Shown in pieces: positions 35,374-45,291 of a stretch of 64,000 bases of DNA. The stretch spans positions 1,054,001-1,118,000 of the forward strand of contig NZ_CAJGZP010000001.1 in NCBI RefSeq assembly GCF_904846155.1, given 5' to 3'. Position 1 is the first letter of the stretch. Every line of letters begins with the position of its first letter. The translations under genes were made by a program, and so were the position numbers. This DNA comes from Psychrobacter fulvigenes. Lineage in GTDB: Bacteria; Pseudomonadota; Gammaproteobacteria; Pseudomonadales; Moraxellaceae. The notes under the pieces were generated by a model, which worked only from the letters and a program-made list of their open reading frames with translations, made no database searches and was not told the origin of the DNA.

Positions 35374-36516
35374 TTATTCAGCAGTCGCTTCTTCAATTTT
35401 TACACTCATCATAATTGATCGTACCTGACAAGGCGTAATCTGCTGACTAATATCAGCCAGTTTGGGTTTATCCGTTAAACCAAGCCAATAGGCAAACCCC
35501 ACTTGCGTTAAGTCCACACTGCTATGAGCGGTGTAGCCAATACCGCCTGAGGGGCGAGAGTTGATCTCAAGGACACGGTGTTGACCATCGTCGTCCGCCT
35601 TGGTTTGTACACTGACGATGCCATCACAGCCAAAGGCTTCAATCAGTGGGATGACGACCTCCATCACTGATTGCTCATAACCGATATGTTGGATTTTCCC
35701 CGTCTTATGGCGAGTGACTGCTGCCAATACTTCACCATGTTCGCAGACGACATCGATAGAGTACTCTTGCCCTGACAAATAAGGCATCAGCAGCATGGGA
35801 ATAGGGCGCTCATGTACCATTTGGCTATTGGCGTAGGCGTTTATGAACTGTGTGGTATTTATTTTTTTCTCTTCAGTAAAGTATAAATGCTCAAAACTAT
35901 CATACTGCTCACCTGAAGGTTTACCAGTATCAAGTCGCCAAAATCCTTGCGCAAAAATACCAGTGACTGGTTTGACACATAAGGGCTGATGACCGTGCTG
36001 CGCCAGTAACGCTTCAAGCTCAGCAGTATTATCAAAACGCCAAGCATCAGCCACTGGGATGTCATGGGCATGGCAATGCTGCATAAAGGCAAATTTATCA
36101 TCAATCGACTCCAATGCAGCGACGCTCGTCGCACCTGTCAATAAGCGAATGCCTGCTGCCTTAAATGTCTCACGATGCGCCTCATAGTCAATACCGTTAC
36201 GACCAGTCAGCAATACTTTCACGTTTTGACGCTGAGCCTCTTCAAGTACAAACTGCCAGCGCGGCAATATGGATTCAGCCTGCGTATGCTCATCATTATT
36301 TGCAGCCGTATTGACTGGCTCGCGATACACTAAGTCAGCAAATTCAAAAATCTCAGGTCTATGATGGCGATGTGATGCGATTATATTAAAAGGGGTAGTC
36401 GATTGTGTCTTCAGCGCTTGTAGACTGGCTAACATGTCGCGCTGGCTGGACTGACCTTCAGCCAACCAAGCTGCTATTGGCATCGTGCGGTGGTTAGGGT
36501 TTGCAGGGTTATCCAT
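35374..36516 (-). CDS. ATP-grasp ligase of the ter operon
   Basis: 380 residues from the preferred ATG (MDNPANPNH, preceded by GAGAAG); an upstream in-frame GTG at 36573 has no ribosome binding site. The N-terminal Rossmann-like part has an IAAWLAEGQSSQRDML opening and HRHHRPEIFEFAD. The ATP-grasp core has LCVKPVTGIFAQGFWRL, LMPYLSGQEYSIDVVCEHGEVL and the metal-binding VLEINSRPSGG. It is the first gene of the minus-strand operon and is divergent from terA. It would join a carboxylate to an amine with ATP in the proposed nucleoside-like metabolite pathway; the actual substrates are unknown. Confidence 0.87.
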   Translation of the reverse strand: MDNPANPNHRTMPIAAWLAEGQSSQRDMLASLQALKTQSTTPFNIIASHRHHRPEIFEFADLVYREPVNTAANNDEHTQAESILPRWQFVLEEAQRQNVKVLLTGRNGIDYEAHRETFKAAGIRLLTGATSVAALESIDDKFAFMQHCHAHDIPVADAWRFDNTAELEALLAQHGHQPLCVKPVTGIFAQGFWRLDTGKPSGEQYDSFEHLYFTEEKKINTTQFINAYANSQMVHERPIPMLLMPYLSGQEYSIDVVCEHGEVLAAVTRHKTGKIQHIGYEQSVMEVVIPLIEAFGCDGIVSVQTKADDDGQHRVLEINSRPSGGIGYTAHSSVDLTQVGFAYWLGLTDKPKLADISQQITPCQVRSIMMSVKIEEATAE

Positions 36517-36810
36517 AGTCTTCTCAGCGTGATGATAAGTTTTATAAGTAGTTGGTATAAATAGTTGGGTCACTTGATGCAGCGATTCTAAAGCTATTAT
36601 TGATAGCAGAGTCTATTATATACAAATGGCACAGGTTATAAATGTTCCTGATAAAATAGCGTCAGGGATTTGTAAGAGGGTTTTTAACACTCAATCAATG
36701 AGCTTGCTTATTAAAAGTCTCATGATATCCATGCTACTATATGGCAATGTCTAAAATGGCAAGTAAAGCTATAAATCAATAAGTGTTATCAATAATTATA
36801 AGGACAGATT

Positions 36811-38085
36811 ATGAGCCAAAACCAACCGCAAAAGTTAATTGCAGGTGCCAATGCGCCCCTACCAAATGACAATATCAGTATCCGAATTCTGAGCCAAAAC
36901 GCGATTGATTGCGCCGCTTACCGCTTGACTACCGATGGTAAAGTCCGCGGTGATGGCGATATGATATTTTATGGTCAGACGCGTAGCGATGATGGTAATG
37001 TGAGCTTTCGAGGTCACGATAGTGATGGGTTTTTTGATATTAACTTGCCTGCGCAGCCTGCAAGCATTGATAAGATTGCCTTGGCCTTTTCAAGTGCGCA
37101 GACTTTGGCTCAAGTCGGTGATGTGGATATTCAGGTATTGCAAGGCAGCCAAGTGCTAATGAGCTGCCAGTTAAGCAGTGCTGGTCGTAGCGAAAAAGCC
37201 ATTATCTTAGCCGAATGCTATCGTCGGCAAGGCAGCTGGAAGTTTCGCTTCATTGCTCAAGGTTTTGACGGCGGTCTTAAGCCGTTATCAGAGCACTTCG
37301 GCGTTGAGATTGCTGATGAAGCACCCGCTCAAGCCCAGAACCAATCACAAAGTCAGTCTCAACCTATTAATACGCAGCGGCCAATCAATACGCAAAAAGC
37401 GGGTAGTGCCCCTCAAGCAAGCACTCCACCGCCGATTCCTTCTAGCCCTGCGGTTAATTTAAATAAAATTACGCTCACCAAAAACCAAACCAGTATCAAT
37501 CTAAAAAAACGTGATGACTTTGGTAAGATCTCAGTCAACCTAAACTGGAACCAACGTCCAGATATGGACAAGCAAGCGCCCAAAAAAGGCTTGTTGGGCG
37601 ATCTGTTTAAGCAGCATAAATCTGGCGGTATCGACTTGGATGTCGGTGCGATGATTCATCTAAAAAATGGTGAAAAAACACTCATTCAGGCCTTAGGTAA
37701 TCGCTTTGGAAGTTTGCAATCCGCGCCTTACGTTTTATTACGTGCTGATGATAGAACGGGGCAAGTCAGTGGCGGTGAATGGCTCGATATCAATGGCCAA
37801 CAGTGGTCACAGATTGAGGAAGTATTCATCTTTGCTTTCATCTACGAAGGTGCACCAAATTGGGCGCAAACGGATGGGGTAGTGACCATTCATGTGCCTG
37901 AGCAGCCGCCGATTGAAACCCGTTTAACGGAAGGCACTGGCAACTTGCCAATGTGCGCCATCGCGCGTTTGGTGAACCAACAAGGCAGTATCAATGTTGA
38001 GCGTATCAACCAGTATTTTAAAGGCCATCAGGAGATGGATAAAGCCTTTAATTGGGGTTTTAGCTGGAAAAAAGGGCGTAAGTAG
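36811..38085 (+). CDS. terA: Tellurium resistance protein TerA
   Basis: 424 residues with two TerD-superfamily domains. The first (about 15-170) has KVRGDGDMIFYGQTRSDDG and WKFRFIAQGFDGGL but replaces the [12 protein letters not shown] calcium loop with GHDSDGFFDIN, so canonical calcium binding is unlikely there. A Gln/Ser/Pro/Asn linker (about 172-220, with PINTQ repeated) leads to the TerA-type C-terminal domain (KISVNLNWNQ, GIDLDVGAMI, LRADDRTGQVSGGEWLDI). TerA is a cytoplasmic scaffold of the ter complex near the inner membrane. It is the only ter gene here on the plus strand, divergent from the biosynthetic operon and convergent with terZ. An AAGGAC site precedes the ATG. Confidence 0.9.
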   Translation: MSQNQPQKLIAGANAPLPNDNISIRILSQNAIDCAAYRLTTDGKVRGDGDMIFYGQTRSDDGNVSFRGHDSDGFFDINLPAQPASIDKIALAFSSAQTLAQVGDVDIQVLQGSQVLMSCQLSSAGRSEKAIILAECYRRQGSWKFRFIAQGFDGGLKPLSEHFGVEIADEAPAQAQNQSQSQSQPINTQRPINTQKAGSAPQASTPPPIPSSPAVNLNKITLTKNQTSINLKKRDDFGKISVNLNWNQRPDMDKQAPKKGLLGDLFKQHKSGGIDLDVGAMIHLKNGEKTLIQALGNRFGSLQSAPYVLLRADDRTGQVSGGEWLDINGQQWSQIEEVFIFAFIYEGAPNWAQTDGVVTIHVPEQPPIETRLTEGTGNLPMCAIARLVNQQGSINVERINQYFKGHQEMDKAFNWGFSWKKGRK

Positions 38086-38137
38086 CAAGCATAAAACATA
38101 AGAAGTTCTGGACAAAAAATACTAGCCTACATCAATA

Positions 38138-38175
38138 AAAAACCGCCGAACGACATGTCGCTCGGCGGTTTTTTG
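38138..38175. terminator. Bidirectional terminator between terA and terZ
   Basis: AAAAAACCGCCGA and TCGGCGGTTTTTT form a perfect 13-bp stem. The 12-base interior itself contains the palindrome CGACATGTCG. Confidence 0.95.
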
Positions 38176-38194
38176 AAACTATTGATAGTATGAG

Positions 38195-38803
38195 CTATGC
38201 ATGCGGAGAGATAGAAGGCATCAAGTCATGGAAGGTGCGACCAGAAGCGGTCTCGCCAATAGCATGCATTTTCCATTCATTGTCATGACGATAGACTTTT
38301 GCCATTATCATAGCTGTATGACCGCCCTGTGCAGATAAATTATAACGGGCGACCTCCTGATTGTTGTTGGCATTGACGATACGGCAAAAAGCGTTTTCTA
38401 CCGTCTCAAACGTTTGACCAGTAAAGCTATTGACAGTAAACATCAGCGATACCACGTTTTCTGGTATTTTTGATAGGTCAACCTTGATGACTTCATCATC
38501 GCCATCGCCATCACCCGTACGGTTATCACCAGTGTGGAGGATACTGCCATCTTTTGATTGTAGCTGACCGAACCAAATCGCATCGATTGGCTGTTTGTTA
38601 CTATCGAACATGATGCATGAAGCATCTAAGTCAATAGTGTCACCGCCACTACCACCACCAAATAACTTGCCTAAGAAGCCACCTTTTTTAGCTTGCGGGC
38701 CTTGTGCGACATCCCAACCCAGACCTAAATTAACTTGGGTAAGCGTGCCACCAGCTTCTTTGCTTAAGGATATTTTTTGTCCCTTTTGTAGACTGACTGT
38801 CAT
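38195..38803 (-). CDS. terZ: TerD-family protein TerZ
   Basis: 202 residues. The TerZ hallmarks are the insertion KKGGFLGKLFGGGSGG (about 39-54) after GLGWD and the sequence DTIDLDASC. The full acidic calcium motif GDNRTGDGDGDDE follows, then VNSFTGQTFETVENAF and the C-terminal GRTFHDLMPSI. TerZ binds calcium and takes part in tellurite, colicin and phage resistance or envelope-stress responses through the ter complex. It is the last gene of the minus-strand run terD, DUF475, terE, AIM24, terZ. A strong AAGGAT site precedes the ATG. Confidence 0.92.
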   Translation of the reverse strand: MTVSLQKGQKISLSKEAGGTLTQVNLGLGWDVAQGPQAKKGGFLGKLFGGGSGGDTIDLDASCIMFDSNKQPIDAIWFGQLQSKDGSILHTGDNRTGDGDGDDEVIKVDLSKIPENVVSLMFTVNSFTGQTFETVENAFCRIVNANNNQEVARYNLSAQGGHTAMIMAKVYRHDNEWKMHAIGETASGRTFHDLMPSISPHA

Positions 38804-38856
38804 GTGAGAATCCTTATAAAATGAGTTAAAGAGAAATGAGCTAAAGAGTTTTATGT

Positions 38857-39609
38857 TTATAAAATATTATCTAAAAATCCGCCACCACCACCGCGTCCAC
38901 CTGAGCTACTGCCTAGAATGCTTTGTAACCAGCCTTGGTAGCTATCGCGATTGCGTGAACAGATGACGACTTTGCCAGAGCCAGAGAAGTTGAGTACCAT
39001 GCCTTCGCCACTGGTAACGGAGTTGATAATGTTACTCATGATGCCTTTTTTCTTGCTGGTAGAGACGGACAGCTTATATTCAAGCTGAGAATCCCAACAC
39101 ACCACATGCCCATTGTCGATGATGACATCTTTGCCCGGTGTGACTTCAATCTCAAATAGCGAGCCGAAACCTGATACCACGACTTGACCTTGACCTTGGG
39201 TTTGCATGACCATAAAACCACCAGTATCACCAAATACTGCCCCGCCAAGGTTGCGTTGGATATTGGCTCTGATATCGACACCCGTTTGCGCGGCGACAAA
39301 TGCACCATCACTCAGTGTATACTGCTGCGCCCCGACGTCCAAGATTTGCATATCGCCATCTAGGGTAGGGGCAAGTAGACAATCACCTTCACCGTTGACC
39401 GCTTCAATCTGTTGTTGAAACAATGATTCATCATTCGCAAAACGGCGCATCAACGACTGCATGAGTCCGCCTTGTAGCTTACCTTTTAATTCAAGGTTTG
39501 ACTCCATCATCACCATCGCATTGGCTTCGCAATATATCGAATCACCCTTTTTGAGGTTGCAATGCAAAAATGGTTCAATCGTACCGATTAAGCTAAAAGT
39601 TGCGGCCAT
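38857..39609 (-). CDS. AIM24/TIGR00266 family protein of the ter locus
   Basis: 250 residues of the AIM24 (TIGR00266-like) family, built from repeated beta-strands. Typical pieces are GDSIYCEANAMVMM, EGDCLLAPTLDGDMQ, GAFVAAQTGVDI and GEGMVLNFSGSGKVVICSRN. The tail is glycine-rich (SSSGGRGGGGG) before FLDNIL. Such proteins are frequent companions of TerD genes and are thought to be membrane- or complex-associated, without known catalysis. It lies 53 bases upstream of terZ on the same strand, so the two are probably cotranscribed. Confidence 0.85.
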   Translation of the reverse strand: MAATFSLIGTIEPFLHCNLKKGDSIYCEANAMVMMESNLELKGKLQGGLMQSLMRRFANDESLFQQQIEAVNGEGDCLLAPTLDGDMQILDVGAQQYTLSDGAFVAAQTGVDIRANIQRNLGGAVFGDTGGFMVMQTQGQGQVVVSGFGSLFEIEVTPGKDVIIDNGHVVCWDSQLEYKLSVSTSKKKGIMSNIINSVTSGEGMVLNFSGSGKVVICSRNRDSYQGWLQSILGSSSGGRGGGGGFLDNIL

Positions 39610-39907
39610 GAGATGCAGATCCTTATTCTATATTCTTAAATATGGTTCTTTTATTTTTTTCTAATTACGGTTTTTAATGAATGCTTGTAAGTATGGTTCT
39701 TGAATAATACTACTTAAAGTAGCTACTTACGTTATCAGGTATTTTGGTATGCCATTAATGTTAAGGCCATCAAATGCGATGATAGGATACACTTGATAGC
39801 CTTATTGGGCGCAATTTACTTTATAAATCACGCCTTATTATTGCGTTGAACTTAGAGTCTACATTCTAAAGCGTAAACTCTCATGCGTAACTGTAGCTGT
39901 TAAAAGC

Positions 39908-40483
39908 TTACACATTGACGCCATAAGAAGCGGCTAATGGTCCAAGACCACCGCTGAAGCCTTGACCAACGGCGCGGAATTTCCAGTCACCGCTATGACG
40001 ATACAACTCGCCAAATATCATTGCTGTTTCAGTACTGCCGTCTTCTGACAAGTCATAGCGCGCAATTTCAGAGTTGCCATTGTCATTCACGACACGAATA
40101 TAAGCTTCACCAACTTGACCGAAGTTTTGATTACGGGCTTGACCTTCATAGATGATAGCGCAGACAGCTACTTTGCTCACGTCAGCAGGGATGCTAGCAA
40201 GATTGATTTTAATTTTTTCATCATCACCATCGCCTTCACCCGTACGGTTATCGCCAGTGTGCTCAACCGCGCCGTTGTCTGACTTTAAGTTGTTGAAGAA
40301 AATGAAATCTTGATCGTTACGTACTTTGCCTGCTTCATTGACCAAAAATCCGATGGCATCTAAGTCAAACTCTTGACCGTCAGTTGCACGTGGATCCCAA
40401 CCCAGACCAACAGTGATGTTGGTTAAACCTGGTGCTTCTTTTGATAAGTTTACGTTGCCGCCTTTCGTTAAGCTAATAGCCAT
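39908..40483 (-). CDS. terE: TerD-family protein, TerE-like
   Basis: 191 residues, a single TerD domain. [37 protein letters not shown] and the calcium loop [13 protein letters not shown] are intact. The C-terminus [19 protein letters not shown] matches TerE more than TerD. It binds calcium and works in the ter complex. A 298-base AT-rich gap separates it from the AIM24 gene downstream and a 409-base gap from the DUF475 gene upstream, so it may have its own promoter. The ribosome binding site AGGAT is well placed. Confidence 0.9.
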   Translation of the reverse strand: MAISLTKGGNVNLSKEAPGLTNITVGLGWDPRATDGQEFDLDAIGFLVNEAGKVRNDQDFIFFNNLKSDNGAVEHTGDNRTGEGDGDDEKIKINLASIPADVSKVAVCAIIYEGQARNQNFGQVGEAYIRVVNDNGNSEIARYDLSEDGSTETAMIFGELYRHSGDWKFRAVGQGFSGGLGPLAASYGVNV

Positions 40484-40821
40484 ATAGATATCCTGTTTAT
40501 TAATCGTTAATTATTAGTGAATGGTTGATAGTTAAATGATGCCCTACTCAAAGCACATTTACAGAGTCATAGCATGATAAATACTATAGCAACTCGTATT
40601 ATGCATCTTAAATAGTGTTGTATTTCACTATACTAAGCACGCCGTTACTAAGCAAGGCGAATTTTGTGCGCTTAGTCATAAGTTTACTAAGGGACACAGT
40701 AATTTTATATAGCTGATAGTTTTTTAACAAGTTTTGTTGCCGTAAATAAGAGTATATAAAGTTTATAAATAGCCATTAATCATCGTGTTTTTGAATGAGT
40801 TGTAATCACTTATTATAAAAA
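40484..40821. other. Non-coding gap upstream of terE
   Basis: AT-rich region expected to hold the terE promoter. Short stretches such as TAAGCAAGG and AATTTTGTGC vaguely recall the inverted-repeat element, but the defining ends are absent. No ORF with a ribosome binding site was found. Confidence 0.5.
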
Positions 40822-40849
40822 AGGCCATATCACATGAGTGATATGGCCT
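40822..40849 (-). terminator. Terminator of the DUF475 gene
   Basis: AGGCCATATCAC and GTGATATGGCCT form a perfect 12-bp stem with an ATGA loop. On the minus strand it is followed by six T residues. Confidence 0.9.
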
Positions 40850-40892
40850 ATATATGCTACGTGCTACGATATGATTTTAAAACAGTTTACAG

Positions 40893-41960
40893 TTAATGTT
40901 CAGTAATGTTTTTGGCTTGTCGTTTACGGTACTGAAGTGAGGCCACAAATGCCCAACCGATAAAGGCAATACCAATGAGACCAGTAATCAGCTCTGGCAC
41001 ATGGAACTTCACGGATAGTAGCATGATGATAGCCAACGCACCGATGGCGTAATGCGCACCGTGTTCAAGATAAATGAACTCATCAAGCGTACCTTTGTCC
41101 ACCAAAAAGATGGTCATAGAGCGGACAAACATGGCACCAATCGCTAGACCTAACATAATGACAATCACGTCGTTGGTAATGGCAAAAGCACCAATCACAC
41201 CGTCAAAACTGAATGAGGCATCAAGTACTTCAAGGTATAAGAAACCGATAATACCACCTTTCATAATGGCACTGGTTGCTGCTGCACCCGATCCGTCTTC
41301 TTCTAGCCCTTCCTCAAGGTCGCCCTCAAGCATACCAGATACAACCTGTACACCAAGGTACACCAAAATACCCCAGACACCCGCAATCAGAACAGCCGCT
41401 GACTGATCAGCGTTGGCCCACGATACGGCAATCATTAAGATAATGAGTGCAACAAATACGCTCATGGCATCAACTTTGCCCAGCTTCGCAAGGCGGCTTT
41501 CAAGCCAGTTGAACCAGTGCACGTCTTTGTCATCGAACACGAAGTTTAAGAATACTAATAGTAAGAAGATACCACCAAAGGCTGAGATTTCTGCATGGTG
41601 TGCCATGAGTCTGGCAGAGTATTCTTCTGGGTTATACAACGCCAGATTGATCACTTCCATCATGCCAAGGTCTGCGGTAACCGCAACGATGACAATTGGG
41701 AATACCAAGCGCATACCAAATACCGCGATCAAAATACCAACGGTTAAGAAGATCTTTTTCCAAAACTCGTCCCAGCCCTTAAGTACTGAGGCGTTGACCA
41801 CCGCGTTATCAAACGATAACGAAATCTCCATGACGGCCAAAATGGCAGTAATCGACAGCGTGGCTATCAGCCCGCCCATACCGCCATGTGAATATCCCCA
41901 CCACGCCGCTACCGCTAAGGCAATGGCCGTGAAGATAAAGTCTAAATAAAAATGTCTCAT
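40893..41960 (-). CDS. DUF475/TerC-like integral membrane protein
   Basis: 355 residues from the preferred start MRHFYLDF, which has AGGA seven bases upstream; an in-frame start 27 codons earlier is unsupported. About nine membrane helices are predicted. The TerC-type duplicated motif is clear: MEISLSFDNAVVNA near the N-terminus and EVLDASFSFDGVIGAF in the second half, with acidic and serine/asparagine residues buried in the membrane. Between them lies an acidic loop (EGDLEEGLEEDG, about 212-223). TerC-like proteins are implicated in metal ion export and in anchoring the ter complex. This is the membrane component of the locus; a classical, shorter TerC gene is not seen. Confidence 0.88.
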   Translation of the reverse strand: MRHFYLDFIFTAIALAVAAWWGYSHGGMGGLIATLSITAILAVMEISLSFDNAVVNASVLKGWDEFWKKIFLTVGILIAVFGMRLVFPIVIVAVTADLGMMEVINLALYNPEEYSARLMAHHAEISAFGGIFLLLVFLNFVFDDKDVHWFNWLESRLAKLGKVDAMSVFVALIILMIAVSWANADQSAAVLIAGVWGILVYLGVQVVSGMLEGDLEEGLEEDGSGAAATSAIMKGGIIGFLYLEVLDASFSFDGVIGAFAITNDVIVIMLGLAIGAMFVRSMTIFLVDKGTLDEFIYLEHGAHYAIGALAIIMLLSVKFHVPELITGLIGIAFIGWAFVASLQYRKRQAKNITEH

Positions 41961-42199
41961 GACACATCCTGTCTGGTTGCGTAAAGCTAAGGTCGGCCTA
42001 TTATAGACACAAACCGCAAAAAAGTGGCTATTGCTAACCACTTTTTATGCATAATTTTAAATGGAACATAAAGCATTATTGAACGTTTTGCTATAGAAAA
42101 TTGTGACTGTTTTGCAACTATTTGCGCTTTACATTGATCAGCACCCATTGGCAGTATATTGACGACCAATAAAGTGCTGAAACCAGCCTAGATTCAGTA

Positions 42200-42775
42200 T
42201 TAGATATTGACGCCATACTGCTGACACATTGCTTGTAGACCACCTGAATAGCCTTGGCCTACCGCACGGAATTTCCACTCACCGTTATGACGATAAACCT
42301 CACCAAATACCATCGCGGTTTCGACAGAATAGTCTTCTGCCAAATCAAAACGTACGACTTCAGTACCAGTCTCTTCGTTAACGACACGGATAAAGGCGTT
42401 GGCGACTTGACCGAAGTTTTGACTGCGTGCAGCAGCATCATGAATAGTCACTGTGACGACAATTTTATCGACGTCAGCAGGCACTTGAGTTAAGTTTACT
42501 TTGACCACTTCATCATCACCGTCACCTTCGCCAGTACGGTTGTCACCAGTATGCTCAACAGCACCGTTGTCAGACTTTAGCTGATTGTAGAAGATGAAAT
42601 CATGGTCGCCGCGCACTTTGCCCGCAGTACTCAGCAAGAACACGCTCGCATCAAGATCAAACTCAGCACCCGAAGTGGCGCGCTCATCCCAACCAAGACC
42701 GATAAGCAGTTTGGTTAGGTTTGGGTCGGTTTTCGTTAGCGATAAGTTACCGCCTTTATTCAGTGATAAAGCCAT
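42200..42775 (-). CDS. terD: Tellurium resistance protein TerD
   Basis: 191 residues, a single TerD domain with [54 protein letters not shown] and the complete calcium loop [13 protein letters not shown]. The ending [19 protein letters not shown] is TerD-like. It binds two calcium ions and contributes to tellurite, phage and envelope-stress tolerance. It is the first gene of the minus-strand ter arm, preceded by an AAGGAA site. The rlmKL terminator upstream isolates it from the next gene. Confidence 0.93.
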   Translation of the reverse strand: MALSLNKGGNLSLTKTDPNLTKLLIGLGWDERATSGAEFDLDASVFLLSTAGKVRGDHDFIFYNQLKSDNGAVEHTGDNRTGEGDGDDEVVKVNLTQVPADVDKIVVTVTIHDAAARSQNFGQVANAFIRVVNEETGTEVVRFDLAEDYSVETAMVFGEVYRHNGEWKFRAVGQGYSGGLQAMCQQYGVNI

Positions 42776-42854
42776 GAGTATTTCCTTATTGTAAGTGTAA
42801 AAGTTACTGCCGATTTATATATGCTAATGGCAACGCACTATCATAACAACAAAA

Positions 42855-42884
42855 AATGACCCAATCAAAGTGGGATGGGTCATT
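42855..42884 (-). terminator. rlmKL terminator
   Basis: AATGACCCA and TGGGTCATT form a 9-bp stem. On the minus strand the stem is followed by a T run. It separates rlmKL from the ter locus. Confidence 0.88.
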
Positions 42885-42984
42885 CTTAATGAGAATAAAT
42901 TTTTAAGCTTAGGGTCTGTTGAATACAACTATTATGGGTATTCATTTGCTATTTTTTAGGTGAGAGCTACTATGTCTTATCAGT

Positions 42985-45291
42985 TTATGTTTCTTGACGA
43001 TGGCGAATCTCAAAGCTTTGATGAATGGGCTTTTTGATATTAAAATCAAAACCAATCGTCTGATGGGTAATATTGGTAACGTCATAACGCTGAGAGAGTT
43101 GTTCATCCAGCTCAAAACGGGTGAAATTGTTAGAGAAATATAATACTCCATCAGAAGTCAAACGGTTCATGGCGCGGTTGATTAAGGCGGCATGATCGCG
43201 CTGCACATCAAAGGTTCCTTGGAACTTTTTTGAATTTGAGAAAGTCGGTGGATCAATAAAGATAATATCATATTGTTCGGTATTGTCTTTAATCCACTCA
43301 AAAATATCGGCAGCCACAAATTGATACTTGTTACGGCTTACATCCAAACCATTCAGGACAAAGTTTTGCTTGCCCCAGTCCAAGTAATTCTGTGATAAAT
43401 CGACACTGGTGACTTTTTTGGCGCCGGCAAGCGCAGCATGCACACTGGCAGTACACGTGTAAGCAAATAGATTCAACACGGCTTTGCCGCGACTATTGGC
43501 TTTGATGCGCATACGCATATTACGGTGATCAATAAATAAGCCAGTGTCTAGATAATCAGTAAGGTTGACATAAAAATATGCACCATCTTCACGGGCGACA
43601 TAGAACTTGCCACGTTTATCTGTTTGACCTTGCTTACTATATTGCTCATTACCTGATTGACGGGCGCGGGTTTTGATAAAGACCTGCTCGCGGTTGATAT
43701 CAAACACCTCACGGATACCCATCAGGGCGAGGTTGAAGCGTTTTTTTGCGGTCTCAGGCGGGATGGTTTTGGGCGGTGCGTATTCTTGCACGTGCGCATA
43801 ATCACCATACAGGTCAATGGCAACTTTAAAGTCGGGCAAATCAGCGTCATAGACACGAATATTGCTGACATTGTCTTTTTTGGCGAGTTTTTTAAGCTTG
43901 GCGAGGTTTTTTTGTAGACGGTTGATAAAGTCTTGCCCGCCCTCTACCGTGATGTCACGCTTCTCAAAACGACTGACCAGATGGCCTATTTGCCCAGCGA
44001 TAAGGGAACCATAACGAAAATAAACCGTAATGGCACCGTTGTGACAGCGCAGAGTTTTTGGTTCTTTGATTGGTAAGATATCGACCTGTTCGACACGAGC
44101 GGCCAAGATGCCAAGCATTGGATTAATGCCACTACCTGCAAAGCTGTCTTGCAAAATAAGCCCGATTGACTGGTATAAAGGCTTGATAATGTCTTCATCG
44201 CCCAAGCGCTCGCCATAAGGTGGGTTGGTAATGACAAGCGGATTGCTCAAGCGGTCGTCATCGACCAGCGGCTTTAGCACACCGCCTAGTTGATTGAGCG
44301 CGCGCGTCTCGATATCAAGCAGCGGCAACAGCTCTTGCAACCCTGCGGCGATCAGGTTTTTTTCTGTGGCGAGTATCGCACCGCTATCAGCATCAAAACC
44401 CAAAATCAACGGCAAGGTATCTGGCTGCTCTTGAGCAATGGCGAGCGCCTCGCGAAAACGGTTTTGGGCATCCTCAATCATCTGCTGCCAGAGCGCATCA
44501 TCATGATGTTGCCATTCATAAAATCCGAATTGATTGGCTGCTTTATCGATACCGACAGCATAATCACAATGCATCAAGAGCGCTTCGATAATAAACGTAC
44601 CTGAGCCGCACATAGGATCGATAAGAGCGTTATAAAAAGGCGCGTTGCCTGCGTCGTTTTTCTTATGCCAACCTGCGCTATAGAGTAGCGCTGCGGCTAG
44701 GTTTTCTTTTAAAGGCGCATCGGTCATGGCCACACGATAGCCGCGGCGATGCAAGCTGGTACCAGATAGGTCTAGATACAGCTCGGCTTGCTTGTCATTG
44801 ACAGTAGCAAACACAGAAAAATCTGGGTTTTTGCTGTCGACGTTGGGGCGGCTGTCATATACTTCATTGAAGGTATCGGCGATGGCGTCTTTGATACGCA
44901 GCATCGCAAACTGCTGACTGACCGCCACGCGCTTATCGACAGACAGACGGATGGCAAAGGTTTGCTCTAAGTCAAACTGCTCAGTCCAGTTGACAGACTT
45001 TGCCAAACCATAGAGCTGCTCAGCCACATCATATTCGGTGTTGATGTTTTTGCGTTTGATCAGCATCAATACCCGTGAGGCCACACGTGACCAGAGGCAG
45101 ATCGTATAGAGATCACGCAATGTACCCGTAACAGTCAGACGACCTGTGCTTTTGATTTCGCTTGCAATGCCAAAGCTAGTCAGTTCAGTCTGTAGCGGTG
45201 CCTCAAGCCCATCAGCACAAGTAACGATAAGATTGAGCGACATGGTTTGTGAGGATGCTTGTACAGAGGGAGGCGTGCTTGATGCGGTCAT
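42985..45291 (-). CDS. rlmL: Bifunctional 23S rRNA methyltransferase RlmK/RlmL
   Basis: 768 residues (about 702 in E. coli). Residues 15-180 hold the THUMP-type region (LIVTCADGLEAPLQTEL), followed by the RlmL domain making m2G2445 (DPMCGSGTFIIEAL and ITNPPYGERLGD). The C-terminal RlmK domain makes m7G2069 (VLNLFAYTCTASVHAA and the DPPTFSNSKK motif). Both catalytic motif sets are intact. The extra length is spread over the N-terminus and loops. AGGT precedes the ATG. Stand-alone gene with terminator. Confidence 0.97.
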   Translation of the reverse strand: MTASSTPPSVQASSQTMSLNLIVTCADGLEAPLQTELTSFGIASEIKSTGRLTVTGTLRDLYTICLWSRVASRVLMLIKRKNINTEYDVAEQLYGLAKSVNWTEQFDLEQTFAIRLSVDKRVAVSQQFAMLRIKDAIADTFNEVYDSRPNVDSKNPDFSVFATVNDKQAELYLDLSGTSLHRRGYRVAMTDAPLKENLAAALLYSAGWHKKNDAGNAPFYNALIDPMCGSGTFIIEALLMHCDYAVGIDKAANQFGFYEWQHHDDALWQQMIEDAQNRFREALAIAQEQPDTLPLILGFDADSGAILATEKNLIAAGLQELLPLLDIETRALNQLGGVLKPLVDDDRLSNPLVITNPPYGERLGDEDIIKPLYQSIGLILQDSFAGSGINPMLGILAARVEQVDILPIKEPKTLRCHNGAITVYFRYGSLIAGQIGHLVSRFEKRDITVEGGQDFINRLQKNLAKLKKLAKKDNVSNIRVYDADLPDFKVAIDLYGDYAHVQEYAPPKTIPPETAKKRFNLALMGIREVFDINREQVFIKTRARQSGNEQYSKQGQTDKRGKFYVAREDGAYFYVNLTDYLDTGLFIDHRNMRMRIKANSRGKAVLNLFAYTCTASVHAALAGAKKVTSVDLSQNYLDWGKQNFVLNGLDVSRNKYQFVAADIFEWIKDNTEQYDIIFIDPPTFSNSKKFQGTFDVQRDHAALINRAMNRLTSDGVLYFSNNFTRFELDEQLSQRYDVTNITHQTIGFDFNIKKPIHQSFEIRHRQET

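Noticed and set aside
40620..40710. Possible third copy of the 80-bp inverted-repeat element.
   Set aside because: Only short matches (AAGCAAGG, AATTTTGTGC) are present and the diagnostic GTGCTACTGG ends are missing.
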